Shown here: positions 24,346-35,534 of the stretch, piece by piece
Layout: every line of letters begins with the position of its first letter
Position numbering within the stretch: position 1 is the stretch's first letter
Source: Daphnia pulex
Lineage: Eukaryota > Arthropoda > Branchiopoda > Diplostraca > Daphniidae
Direction of reading: 5' to 3'
NCBI RefSeq assembly: GCF_021134715.1
Contig: NC_060019.1
Location: 2,604,001 to 2,668,000, forward strand
Length of the DNA: 64,000 nucleotides
The notes under the pieces: generated by a model
What the model was told of the DNA's origin: nothing
Seen by the model: only the letters and a program-made list of their open reading frames with translations
Databases searched by the model: none
Made by a program: the position numbers and the translations under genes

Positions 24346-24352
24346 CAGGGTG

Positions 24353-26189
24353 TAGGGGAGACTGGAGTATGCCAGGACACCGGGACACCGGGTCAAGAGG
24401 GACAGTGAGGGGAAAAATAGAAAATATTAATTAATTTAATATATTTTTTAGTTTAACATGTAAAAACATGTTATCTAATCGGGGTTGAAGTTTGGTGTGT
24501 TTTTGTCAATAACTGTAGGAGTTATTGACAAAATAAAAAAAAAACGGCTTTTCGATGTAAAAATTTTTCGCCGCCATAAAAGGTATTACGGGAAAAATAC
24601 AAAAAAATGCATACTATATTTACATGGAAAGAAACTTTGTTCATTTCTTTATCGTTAAAAAAATGGAATTTTAGACCCATGTTTTTAGGAAATATGGACA
24701 TTTTAAAAAAAGAGAGGTTATCGGGAATTTGGGACAGAATTTGGTACCGCAATTGAGATAGGCAGGGAGCTCAGCCCTCCAATCGGGCGTTGCTAATCTA
24801 TTTTTGCGAGCCCGAAGGGCGAAGCTAATAATCGATACGCAGAAAAAAAAAATACCATGTCACTTTGTCTGTATGTATGTATGTCCCGCTCCATAGCTCG
24901 GAAGTTTCACAACAGATTTCGGACTTTTTGGTCTTAAAAATTACACAAAAAATATGCGGTGCGACCAGAACAAAAATAATTTCATTTACTTAATTAGTTC
25001 TCCTGTAATTAATGAAAAACTGCTAAAATAATTGTTTTACAGCTAGTGACATCTGGCGGTTGCGACTACAACTTTTTCAATTTAGGTCAATTTTAATCAC
25101 CACCAGATGTCCATAGCATCGCCGTGATGACGCAATCTGTAATGTTCCAACCATGACGCAACAATCAGATTTGCATTTATGTTCTGTAGTTATTTGACTA
25201 AAAGATGGCTATTTTTAAATTCAATTATTGAACTTTATTTGTAAAAATAGGAAAATATGACTTGAGCAAACTAAACGTTAATAACTTGCAAGAATATTGA
25301 ACTGTGACAGAAAAATCCCGTTTTAAGACAAAAAAGTCTGTGAAGAAAAGTGTGAATAACAGATTCACAACAGATTTCAGACTTTTTTGTCTTAAAAATT
25401 ACACAAAAAAAATGCGGTGCTGCCAGAACAAGAATAATTTTATTTACTTTGATAATGGATCGAATTAAAAGACGAAAAATAGATTTTTGGTTATGATGCT
25501 GGCATGATAATGAAGAGGGCCATGGTTCAAGTCTCATTATAGATTTACTTTTTTTAGAATAAAAATATTGTTTTGACCCATGCCCTTCGTTAACCATGAC
25601 TCAGACAAACCAAAATATCGCGATAGAATTTTTTTCCAGAAAATTTCAGAGAAAAAACATAGAATTTACAGAAAAATTCTGAAAAATTAGGATGGCATTT
25701 AGCAAAAAATCCGACTTAACAATAGGCCCTGAATTTTTTATTTAAGACAGTTTTCAACTGGCTTACGATTATCCCTTCGCGGCGAGCTGGTAAGCTTGCT
25801 TTTCTATCTTTTAAATAAAATTTAAATCTCAATTTACACGATAATTCACAATTTTTTACAGACATATAGAATCGATATAGGGAAACGCGATTAAAATTTT
25901 TTTTTAAATTTTTTTAACAAATGTTAAAGCTTATAAAGCAAACGTCCCACCCCACCCACTCTAGTGTCCTCACTTACCCCTCAAAATAGGCACCTTCCAC
26001 AAATTTTTGAAAACTTTCGCCGTCTCCTACGGGTAAACGGTATACTCTAAAATTAAATAAAAAATATGGGGCTTATCTTTACATGTTAAATACATAAAAA
26101 TGTAAAAAAAAATAAACAAAATTGGTTGATTAAATTGGGAGATATAGGGGGAAAATGAAAACCGTCCCGGCTTACTCCAGTCTCCCCTA
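24353..26189. mobile_element. TA-flanked terminal-inverted-repeat element carrying a nested repeat
   Basis: The left end reads TA then GGGGAGACTGGAGTATGCC. The right end, reverse-complemented, reads TA then GGGGAGACTGGAGTAAGCC, so the ~20-bp terminal repeats differ at one base. The element is ~1.84 kb and has no transposase frame. A different repeat (24804-25807) sits inside it. The outer GGGGAGA start resembles that of the element at 23258, so the two may be related. Confidence 0.7.
24804..25807 (+). mobile_element. Compact dispersed repeat (family with GCCCGAAGGGC end), nested copy
   Basis: The left end is ttgcgagcccgaagggcgaa and the right end is cttcgcggcgagctggtaag followed by cttgcttttctat. 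Inside is the string gtatgtatgtatgtcccgct. The same sequence occurs in reverse at 27074-27834 and 27837-28428. The end holds a small GCCC-GAA-GGGC hairpin. It has no coding potential. It could be a Helitron-like or other non-autonomous element; the superfamily is not settled. Confidence 0.65.
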
Positions 26190-27073
26190 CGAGGATTCTG
26201 AGAGTTGCCAACCCCCAAGAGAAAAAAAGAAAAAAGAAGAAAAACCCAATGAGTTTCTATGAACCCTTTATTCTATTTCCATTCCTTCAGAAGTTCTATT
26301 ATGAATTCTTTGATTCAATGGACTTGATATGGTGTATTGGACATCCTGTAAGAAAGAAACGTTTTGTATTAGTGGAACAATCGACATAGTAACTTCAAAC
26401 TCCTTAATTTCCCGTTAATTTCCCTCTATTGCAACATGCCTTAGCAAACAGTATACAGTAGTAGCACCGGAAATCTGTCGAGCCACATGGCCTTTCTATC
26501 TTCTAATATCCAAGCTTTGGTGAACAAAATATTATTCATAGCACAGCTTATTCTTTTTCTCGGAGGATCTGGTGGCACTATCCAGTGCCACCAGATCCTC
26601 CGAGAAAAAATCAAGAGTCATTCAAGCATTTGTGGATTTCGCTCCCCGGTGGCATTCGACGGCCTTTGTAAATGTACAGTACCTACCAACGAAATTGGCA
26701 TTCTGTACCAATTTTGGCCGCTTTAAACACGGTGTCTTGCGGCGCTACGTGTCACTTGTTTTTATTTAATATAAAAAACAATTGTTTTTTTTTGTGAAAC
26801 TTTTTTGAGTTTAAGGTTGAAGCTAAATAAGTTATAGGATGTAGGGATCGGCTTTATTATATTTGAATTTCCCTAACCCTTAAGCATGGGATCACCTATG
26901 CCAATTTTGCCGAGCAAAATATTGGGCGTACACCGTGCATTCCTTATGGTGCTACGCAAAAAACGGTCACTTTTTTAAATTTTTTAAAAATCACCCTTTG
27001 AAGTTGCAACCCTCTAGTTTTTACCAATTAGTTTAAGAATGGACCAATTGTAGGATCATTAATCAAATTTAAG
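26190..27073. other. Gene-poor stretch with short unassigned frames
   Basis: Contains the perfect hairpin at 26554-26609 and no recognisable domain. A frame at 26572-26769 gives a short hypothetical peptide without family motifs. Confidence 0.35.
26554..26609. repeat. Perfect 26-bp inverted repeat with 4-base loop
   Basis: The left arm runs from tttttctcgg to ggtggcact, the loop is atcc, and the right arm is the exact reverse complement ending cgagaaaaa. If transcribed it would form a 56-nt hairpin with no mismatch. Confidence 0.95.
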
Positions 27074-27834
27074 ATAGAAAAGCAAGCTTATCAGCTCGCC
27101 GCGAAGGGATAGTCGTAAGCCAGTTGAATACTGTCTTAAATGAAAAATTCAGGGCCTATTGTTAAGTCGGACTTTTTTCTAAATGCCTTCCTAATTTTTC
27201 AGAACTTTTCTGTAAATTCTTATTTTTTCTCTGAAATTTTCTGAAAAAAATTCTATTGCGAAATTTTGATTTTTCTGAGTCGTATTCACACTTCCCTTTC
27301 GCAACTGCATTCCTTTGGAATATTTCATTCACAGTTAAATATCCTTGCAAGTTATTTACGTTTAGTTTGCTGAACTCATATTTTCTGATTTTTACACATA
27401 AAGTTCAACGATTTAATTTAAAAAAAAACCATCTTTTAGTATGCAAAACTTAAATGCACATATGGTTATTGTGTCATCATTGGGTCATCAAAGATTGCGT
27501 TATCACGGCGATGCTATGGACATCTGGTGGTGATTAGATAAGATGTATATCAACATCTCACCATCACCATGGCGTGGCAAGAGCCGCCAGATGTCACTAG
27601 CCGTTAAACAATTATTTTAGCAGTTTTCCATTAATTACGGGAAAACTAATTAAGTAAATGGAATTATTTTTGTTCTGGTCGCACCGCATATTTTTTGTGT
27701 AATTTTTAAGACCAAAAAGTACGAAATCTGTCGTGAAACACCCGAGTTATGAAGCGGGACATACATACAGACAAAGTGACATGGCTTTTTTTTTCTGCGT
27801 ATGCGATTATTAGCTTCGCCCTTCGGGCTCGCAA
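27074..27834 (-). mobile_element. Compact dispersed repeat, tandem copy 1 (reverse orientation)
   Basis: Starts atagaaaagcaagcttatca and ends cgcccttcgggctcgcaa. It matches the nested copy at 24804-25807 in reverse, with many substitutions, and matches the next copy almost exactly over shared parts. Confidence 0.7.
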
Positions 27835-27836
27835 CA

Positions 27837-28428
27837 ATAGAAAAGCAAGCTTATCAGCTCGCCGCGAAGGGATAGTCGTAAGCCAGTTGAATACTGTCTT
27901 AAATGAAAAATTCAGGGCCTATTGTTAAGTCGGACTTTTTTCTAAATGCCTTCCTAATTTTTCAGAACTTTTCTGTAAATTCTTATTTTTTCTCTGAAAT
28001 TTTCTGAAAAAAATTCTATTGCGAAATTTTGATTTTTCTGAGTCGTATTCACACTTCCCTTTCGCAACTGCATTCCTTTGGAATATTTCATTCACAGTTA
28101 AATATCCTTGCAAGTTATTTACGTTTAGTTTGCTTAACTCATATTTTCTGATTTTTACACATAAAGTTCAACGATTTAATTTTAAAAAAAACCATCTTTT
28201 AGTATGCAAAACTTAAATGCGCTATTAATTACGGGAAAACTAATTAAGTAAATGGAATTATTTTTGTTCTGGTCGCACCGCATATTTTTTGTGTAATTTT
28301 TAAGACCAAAAAGTACGAAATCTGTCGTGAAACACCCGAGTTATGGAGCGGGACATACATACAGACAAAGTGACATGGCTTTTTTTTTCTGCGTATGCGA
28401 TTATTAGCTTCGCCCTTCGGGCTCGCAA
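27837..28428 (-). mobile_element. Compact dispersed repeat, tandem copy 2 with internal deletion
   Basis: Same start and end as copy 1, with two bases (ca) between the copies, giving a 763-bp period. A block present in copy 1 between caaaacttaaatgc and attaattacggg (about 27455-27630) is missing here. Confidence 0.75.
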
Positions 28429-29825
28429 TTATTTCTGAAAATCTGCTAAAAGTTGAATTGAAAATTGGGTGCGTAAATTTGTATCCATATAAAGCGTAGC
28501 AACTTGCATAGCCACCAGAGCCTGTCTGTTTTTTTACTTGTTTATGCCTTTTACTATTTTTCAAATCGATTATTTCATAGATTTCATTTGTTTTTGTTTA
28601 CATCAACACTTTTTCATTCTTATAATTGTAAAAATAACATAAAAACATAACACATTAATAAACTAATTATAGGTATGACTAGAGTGTTCATTCCTTTATG
28701 TTTACCATAAAAATTTCTTTTTAATGTCAAGTATATCAAAAGATACAAGCAAAATAAAAAAAAAAGCGTAGGGTTGGATCAAATTCGACAGCATATTAGG
28801 GGGTGTATTTGGACAACGCTCACTATAGCAGTGGGAGGAGCTTAGCAGCCTTAGGGCCCAAATTTCTATAAAATGTCCAATCTACCCCCCTCTTTTCAAA
28901 AACACTCATAACTCTTAGTTTTTAACACGACTTTATCCATTTTAGCGTGGATGACTAAAGAATCGACGGTGTATCCCATTGGTTTCAGGATGTCCCAACG
29001 TGGACAGTAAAGGGACGTCACCGAAGGACATTGAAGGGAAAGAAAATTTTGGGGATTGAAGATAAAGAAATATACGCGGGTGTATCGGGACCATCCAAAA
29101 CTTTTCTTTCACAGAAGCTGCTGCATTTTTTTCTTTGTCACATCTTACACTGATGTGGAATGTTTCCTTTTAACTTTTTAACAATGAATAGAATAATATT
29201 TTAGTTCAAATATTTGCGCTTAGTAACAAGTTTTTCAATTCAATTATTGCAACAATATTTTGTGTAGGAGAAGATATTAAATATAAAGCGAATTTTTTAT
29301 TTAAATTTAATATTTAAAAAAAGGTATGTATTTTTTTATAATTACAAAGAAATCATATTGTAGATTTACAGATAATTGATTTAAAATATTGTATTATTAC
29401 ATCACTCGTCTCTAATATGATATTTATAGACATCATGTATGGATTATATACGGTGGGAACTGGGAAGGTAGATGGCTGTCAACAGGGCATTCAATATTTA
29501 AATGGACAGTAAATACTGTCCTAAATGCATCCAACTTTTCCGTTCTGAGGAAGTAAAAATTGGACGTCTTTTTTAGGACAACAAAGATAATCCTATGGAT
29601 ATCCTTAGTAGTTCGAAAATGGACGAGAAGTCGTCTGGATGAAGGGACTAACAAAGGATATCCTATGGAAATCTTGTGCTAGCAGGGTTCCCACTACTTC
29701 GAATGCTGTGGGATGTGACCTATGTTACCTGGAGCATTTCTTTCCCTCCAAATTAGCTTATTATCTCATTTGTCTTTCTACTGAATTCTAGAGAAGGACT
29801 ATTGTTTTACAGTACATTTAGCACC
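28429..29825. other. Gene-poor stretch with a possible small inverted-repeat element
   Basis: AT-rich. Between about 29453 and 29692 the sequence is bounded by ggtgggaac and its near reverse complement gggttcccac and may be a MITE. The frame at 29433-29654 has no motif. Confidence 0.3.
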
Positions 29826-30776
29826 ATGGGCCGAAATTTAGTCATTTCACTACTGAAGAAATATAAACAATATTGCGGTCTAGACTAGAAGGATTGTCAC
29901 TTAGAGAACTTGCAAAGCCATTCAAACGTTCAGCAACAAGAATTTCTAACATTTTTAAAAACAAAGGAATTAAAAACACCTCGAAAAAGACTAAGAAAAT
30001 TTCGTTGACCAATTCCGACAAGAAATACATTGCTTTGACTTAAAATGGAACAAAAACAAAACACTCCCAAAGTTAACTGGGGAATTTAACAACGGAATGA
30101 TTGAATGCAATTTGAAATCGGTTAGCAAAACAACGGTGCTAGAGCATTGAAATTGCACAACATGTTTGACCATGAAGGAGTAAAATCCACTTCTTAGAAA
30201 GGAGAATATTAAAAAACGGTTGAAGTTTGCTTTGGAGCATAAAAATTGGACTATCTAACAGTGGTCTAAGGTACTTTAGTCCGATTAATCAAAATTCGAG
30301 ATGGTTGGGAGCAAGCGGCGGACATTCATTCGTCGAACACATCACGAAAGATTTCATTCCAGTTGCGTAGTTCCAACTGTTAAACACGAGGTGGCTCTGT
30401 CATGGTTTTGGGTTCTCTCATCGGGAACTTCAAAATTACAAAGAATTATTGGAAAAATGGATGGCCCAATGTACCATTCAATTTTGAGCGGAAGAGCAGT
30501 TCCCGCCGGATGTTTGCATGTGTTTATAAAGGCACACTAATCGTTATGGACTGGACAACACAGTCATCTGATCTAAATCCAATAGAAAAATTATTATGGG
30601 ATCATCTAGATAGACAGTTAAGATTGAAATCTGCTAGCAATGCCGACCAAACATTCGCCACTTTAGAAAAATTGTGGTCTGAAATTCCCCTCAATGTTCT
30701 TGAAGTTTACATTAACTCAATACAGAACAGATGTATGGCTGTTATAAAGGCCAAAAGTGGACACACAAAGTATTAA
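29826..30776 (+). pseudogene. Tc1/mariner-like transposase relic
   Basis: Translations in shifting frames recover Tc1-type segments: KRLKFALEHKNWT, then a WSKVL.SD.SKFE block, then RRTFIRRTHHERFHSSCVVP, a GSVMV-like block near 30400, and the C-terminal DWTTQSSDLNPIEKLLWDHL (~30550-30610), which is the typical Tc1 'SPDLNPIE' region. Several stops and frameshifts break the frame. The intact end is the frame 30402-30776. The element is dead; terminal repeats are not clear, though tacagtgtttttttggga near 30893 resembles a Tc1 end. Confidence 0.8.
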
Positions 30777-30779
30777 TTT

Positions 30780-33290
30780 ACTTATGTCATCAAAACTGTT
30801 ACAAACAATGAAATGAAAATTTCAAGATTGATTTGTCGATTCACCAAATTCAAACTTTGATTGCTGTATGAGTCTCTTACTCATGGTACAAATACAGTGT
30901 TTTTTTGGGATGATTAAATTTGTAATAGAATTTTCTATAAATGTATATGAAAAGTATTATAGTTTATAATAGTAATTAATGTCATATTATCATTATTACA
31001 GTAAGTAAAATAATTATACTGTATTCTTTGTATATTTAAATGTATTTTTTGTTTATTTATTTAACAGAAATTGAATTTCACTTTGAAATAAATCAACCAC
31101 CTTGACAATGCTTTAATGTAGAATGCATAAGCTCTACAAGTCTGCTTATTTTTTGAAGTTGAATTTTACAAAGTTTATAGAAAACGAAAAATAGTTTTAA
31201 CAAAGTACTTTAAATAAACACTTAGTCGACATAACCATAACATATGACCTTCTGAATCCTGTTGTGAAAACACGGCCTTTTAGAAGAAGTCGTCATCTCA
31301 TGTCTCTCGATCACCATGATTCATTACTGAAACATTACCAACAAGGGTATTATCTTGAAGGAGAGAGGGATAAATGAATTCAGCATTTATCATGCTGAAT
31401 TCTTCCTCCTGGCAGTCCTCGCCCTCCTATGAGAAAACCAATGCGTATAGTTCGCAATCCTCATCATACTCTAGATCGCTCTATTCATAAGATGGTTCTT
31501 CATAATAAGGATCCCAATCATATCGATCTCTTGCTCGCAACATCATTATACGATACAAATGAAAAAACTTAACAAGTCTGACACCTTAAGCCTTGTGGAA
31601 TGTGTAGTTGACGCCAACAACGGGTGTCGTCTGCTATAGTAAACTCAATTCGTGAAAATACTCATATCCCGTGTTCTCGTTGCTGTTTCCGAGAAGTTGA
31701 ATCCAACTGCATTTCTTCCATCATCTTCTAACTGGTGTGTAAAAATAAAACCTTTTAATTTCTATAATTATTTCCCCCCTTTGTCGGAGAAAGTCTGGTG
31801 AATTTTGTTGTCGCTCGGCACCGAAATGCAAACGCACCATGCCTAGTGTAGAACAGAGTAATAGGGATTTCATGGGTTTAAGTTGTGCTCTGTTTGTGAG
31901 AAATATTCCATTATAGTGGAAGATGGTTCTGAGAATTGTGAATTGAATTATGTAGACACAAATGTTGAAAACAATTTCATGGATATTGATTTCCCCACTG
32001 GGGTTTTATTGCTGACTTTGAAGAAATTTCTCAAAATTTTTAATTCTCAATCTCCCTAGGTAAAATAATGTTAAAATTGTCATTTCAGTTTAACGTCAGT
32101 GAATTAGCAATTAATTTTTTGACATTATGTTTGATTTGTGCTTTGAAGGAAAACGACGAATGCAAAAAAGTAAGATCTTTAAGATCTTAAATGCATAAAT
32201 AAAGAAATTTTTTTTTCGGCCAATACTTTAATTATTAGAATCCAGAGGAAATTTTTTATTGATTTTATTGAACGTCCTGTGAGAAATAGAGATATGGAAA
32301 TTTTTTCCAAAACCTGTAAAAAGAACCTTTCAATTTAGGTGCAAAAACCTTGACAGGTCGGCTCTTCCTTAGCAAGACAGGTTTTCTAATAACGAAGAAA
32401 GATTAATACAGGGTTGCAGATCTCGTTACGCTGATCATTTTTAATATAGGGTTTAGGGTGTGCAAATGAGCAGAAGTGCCCGTAAAACGCGTTCAAAGTT
32501 TTGAGTTTTACGGAGCTGACGCGCTGCCCAAGCCGGCCTAAAGGGGGGTCAAGCGGAGGGGACTGCGCGCACCCTTGGGAGAGGGGTGAGTGAAAAGGGG
32601 GTTTACCTTGGCCATACTATACGGGTTCATGTTCCCCCCTTGGCCGTCATATCACCGGTGGTCTAATGGTCAGCATCCCGGGTTGATATGTCGACATTTA
32701 GTTATGTTTAAAAATTGAGTGAATTTAACATGAAAAATGAGTACAACAGGGTAACGAGTATCAAATTTAATATTTAAAATTCGCGCTCATGGACAGGTCA
32801 CATCTGTAGCTCGTCAGTAAAGGAATAACAAAACTGAAAGAAAAGAGGTATGCAAAACTAACTTTTCCATGTGATCTACATTTCAAAAGAGGGTGAACGA
32901 TTTCACGTTAGCTATTTCAAGTTTCTAACTGGTGAACAAGGATTAACAGTAGGTAGCTTGGCGTCAGATGTGAAATTCATTATCACGCACGATGCAGTTG
33001 TTTGAAATGCAGCTATGGCTAACTGAACAACTTTATTCACTATATTTTACTACTGTGAATTGCTATAAATTATCACCAATCTCTTATTTGTTTAATTTAT
33101 ATAACTTGCCGTGATCAATAAATTATCACAAAGAAATTTAAGATCTCTCCTGGTATCATGAGGTGTGGGATAATATTTCAGCGTGACTAATTGACAGACC
33201 AATAACAATGATGTAAAATTGGATTGGAATGCAATTAAATTACCCATGGCAAGTTAAAGTCCAAATAAGCTGGATGTTATCCAGAATACT
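30780..33290. other. No recognisable gene
   Basis: AT-rich sequence. At 31376-31402 there is an inverted repeat gaattcagca...tgctgaattc. Near 32655 the string ggtggtctaatggtcagcat resembles a tRNA A-box region and may be a SINE relic. Spliced-looking coding scraps around 31560-32160 are too degraded to name. Confidence 0.35.
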
Positions 33291-34532
33291 AAAAGAATCT
33301 CCGCTCTCTAGTGTAATGGTAAAGTAGGAAGTTCGCGAACGCAATACAGTTTGAAAGTTAGGCTGCTATTATACGTCTTATCGATCTGAAGAAGACCCAT
33401 CGTTAACACCTGTAGTGTTCAATTCTTTAAATAGATAAATGTTCTCAATCGGATTGATTAAATAATTAAAATTTGAAATATTCCATTCATTGAGGATTTT
33501 TTATTTTTCTTTTCCATTTGTCAAACGCCGTTTGCGTAACGTAAAGAGTTTTTTTTCTTTTTATACATGTTATAAAAATTCATTTCAACTATTAGATCTC
33601 GTGAGAAATTGTAATTTGCATTTTGTGAACAATTTAAAACGAAGATTGTTGGACCGATTCGTGTACATTAATTGGGAGGAATTATCAATCCTAACATTTT
33701 CGGTAGAGTCTATATCGGAACGGTTTGTACACGCAATGTACGTGTTAATTTCTTTAAAGACATTAATTTTATTGGTATTGTGAAGTGAATGTAACTCATT
33801 GTATTACCCATCAATTTATCAGCCTCCCGTTCCTGATAAAAAAATTGTAATACTGATGCATCTCGGGCTTAAAGGCGAAAGCCGAAAATTTAAAACTCTT
33901 TCGGTTGTAAGAATAAATTGGTGAATGTATGTAACTTTATTTGCGTGTATGATAGTCGTGAATATGCTTACGGCTTTTCCCACATCACCTGTAGCACACT
34001 CGAGTTAGCATCAAAAGTGTTCATTTGTCTGAAATGCCAAATACTAACTTGGACGAAACTGATATTTTACTGTACGTATGGTCCAAAAAATCCGAACAAC
34101 CTAGAGGCCACCTATCAGTCATGTGGGAACTATGTTAGGCTTTTTGGTCCTAATTTTTGGGGGGCTAGGAACAAAGCGAAAGGTGGGAAAAAAAGGAGTA
34201 ATAGGCTCATTTAGCCACTGGTTATGTCTTCCCCCCCCCCCAAAAAAAAAAAAAAATTCTGAATAAAACCAGACAGGCTGTTTGGAATTTCCTTTGCGGG
34301 TAAAAACAAATAACCGCATTGCAATAGCCTTAGGCTCATGGTCAATTTTTCGACAAGTGACGAGAAAAAGAAAAAGCTGTCCAAATCCTGCACAATAAAG
34401 CGGAAAAAAATTCAAAGTTATCTTAATGTCGCTTTGAATCACTTTTCATGCAAGTCAATTTTCTCATTATTTAATTAAAGAAATAACGAAAAACAGCGAT
34501 TTTAATGTCAATTAAACAAGTTTCCATTTTTT

Positions 34533-34605
34533 GGGATCCCGAGATTTGATCTCGGGACTTCATTGGTAGAAGAGAACCACCGTTACAACTAGACCAAGGC
34601 AGAGT
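34533..34605 (-). mobile_element. tRNA-derived SINE head (reverse orientation)
   Basis: On the minus strand it reads ctctgccttggtctagttgt (A-box-like) and later ccgagatcaaatctcggg (B-box-like T-arm). It is not a functional tRNA, because the acceptor ends do not pair. Confidence 0.55.
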
Positions 34606-34720
34606 TATTGAAGCAGTTTTATTTGAAACCTAAAAAGAAAACAAGAAAGAAAAACAAAAAAATTTATTCCTGAAAGTGTTTCATACCCTTGGTTAATCGT
34701 TTCTTCATGAATTTAACAAC

Positions 34721-34983
34721 TCTGCCTTGGTCTAGTGGTACGGTGGTTTTCTACCGCCCCTGAAATCCCGAATTCAGCTGAACCCGTCATAAAACTGTTA
34801 GCAGTAGCGCCCTTAAGGTTGCACGCATAACACAGGATCCTTGATTGCTTTCAAGGATATGACGTTAAATATACTGTGATGTGTTTCACATCTTCCAAAT
34901 TGGAAACTAAACAGCGTCATTTGATCATGTAGTTGTAAAGTGCGCTATAGAAATTGAATAACCATAACCATAACCATAACCAT
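34721..34983 (+). mobile_element. tRNA-derived SINE with LINE-like tail
   Basis: The head tctgccttggtctagtggta has an A-box and matches the reverse head at 34533-34605. The body ends with gtgcgctatagaaattgaat, followed by ataaccataaccataaccat, a short tandem tail typical of LINE-mobilised SINEs. Confidence 0.65.
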
Positions 34984-35534
34984 TCAAATCTCGGCATCTC
35001 CAAAAAAGGATGATTGTTTAATCTAAATTCAAATCGTCGTTTTTCGTTACTTCTTTAATTAAATGATAGGAAAATGATAGGAAATGATAGTAATCACAAA
35101 TGAAATGATTTCATTGACGTCACGAGCTCACGGCATTCGGTCGAAATTGACTTGCATGAAAAGTGATTCAAAGCGACATTACGATAACTTTGAATTTTTC
35201 CCGCTTTATTGTGCAGGTTTTGGACAGCTTTTTCCTTTTCGTCACTTGTTGAAAAATTGACGGTGAGCCTAAGGCTATTGCAATGCGGTTATTCGTTTTT
35301 ACCCGCAAAGGAAATTCCAGACAGCCTTTCTGGTTTCATTCATAATTTTTTTTGGGGGGGGAAGACATAACCAGTGGCTAAATGAGCCTATTACCCCTTT
35401 TTCTTTCTTCCCACCTTTCGCTTTGTTCCTAGCCCCCCAAAATTAGGACCAAAAGTTAAACATAGTTTCCTTCAATGTGGGTAGGTGGCTTTCAAAATAA
35501 AATCGCTGTTCGGATTTTTTTGGACCATACTGTA

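Larger units (their letters stand above)
34073..35534. mobile_element. Long-inverted-repeat DNA element with Tc1-like ends
   Basis: The ends are TACGTATGGTCCAAAAAATCC on the left and, reverse-complemented, TACAGTATGGTCCAAAAAAATC on the right. The inverted arms extend ~450 bp each (34073-34530 and ~35020-35534), with the string ggctaaatgagcctattac on the right matching the reverse of 34185-34215. There is no transposase frame. SINE sequence occupies the centre. It is a non-autonomous, fold-back-like element. Confidence 0.8.

Noticed and set aside
31560..32180. Possible coding exons of a transposon protein
   Set aside because: Short Cys-containing translations recur, but stops and lack of splice consistency prevent a supported call.
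34533..34605. Minus-strand tRNA gene
   Set aside because: A- and B-box-like strings are present, but the acceptor stem does not pair and the anticodon loop has the wrong size; it matches the adjacent SINE head.
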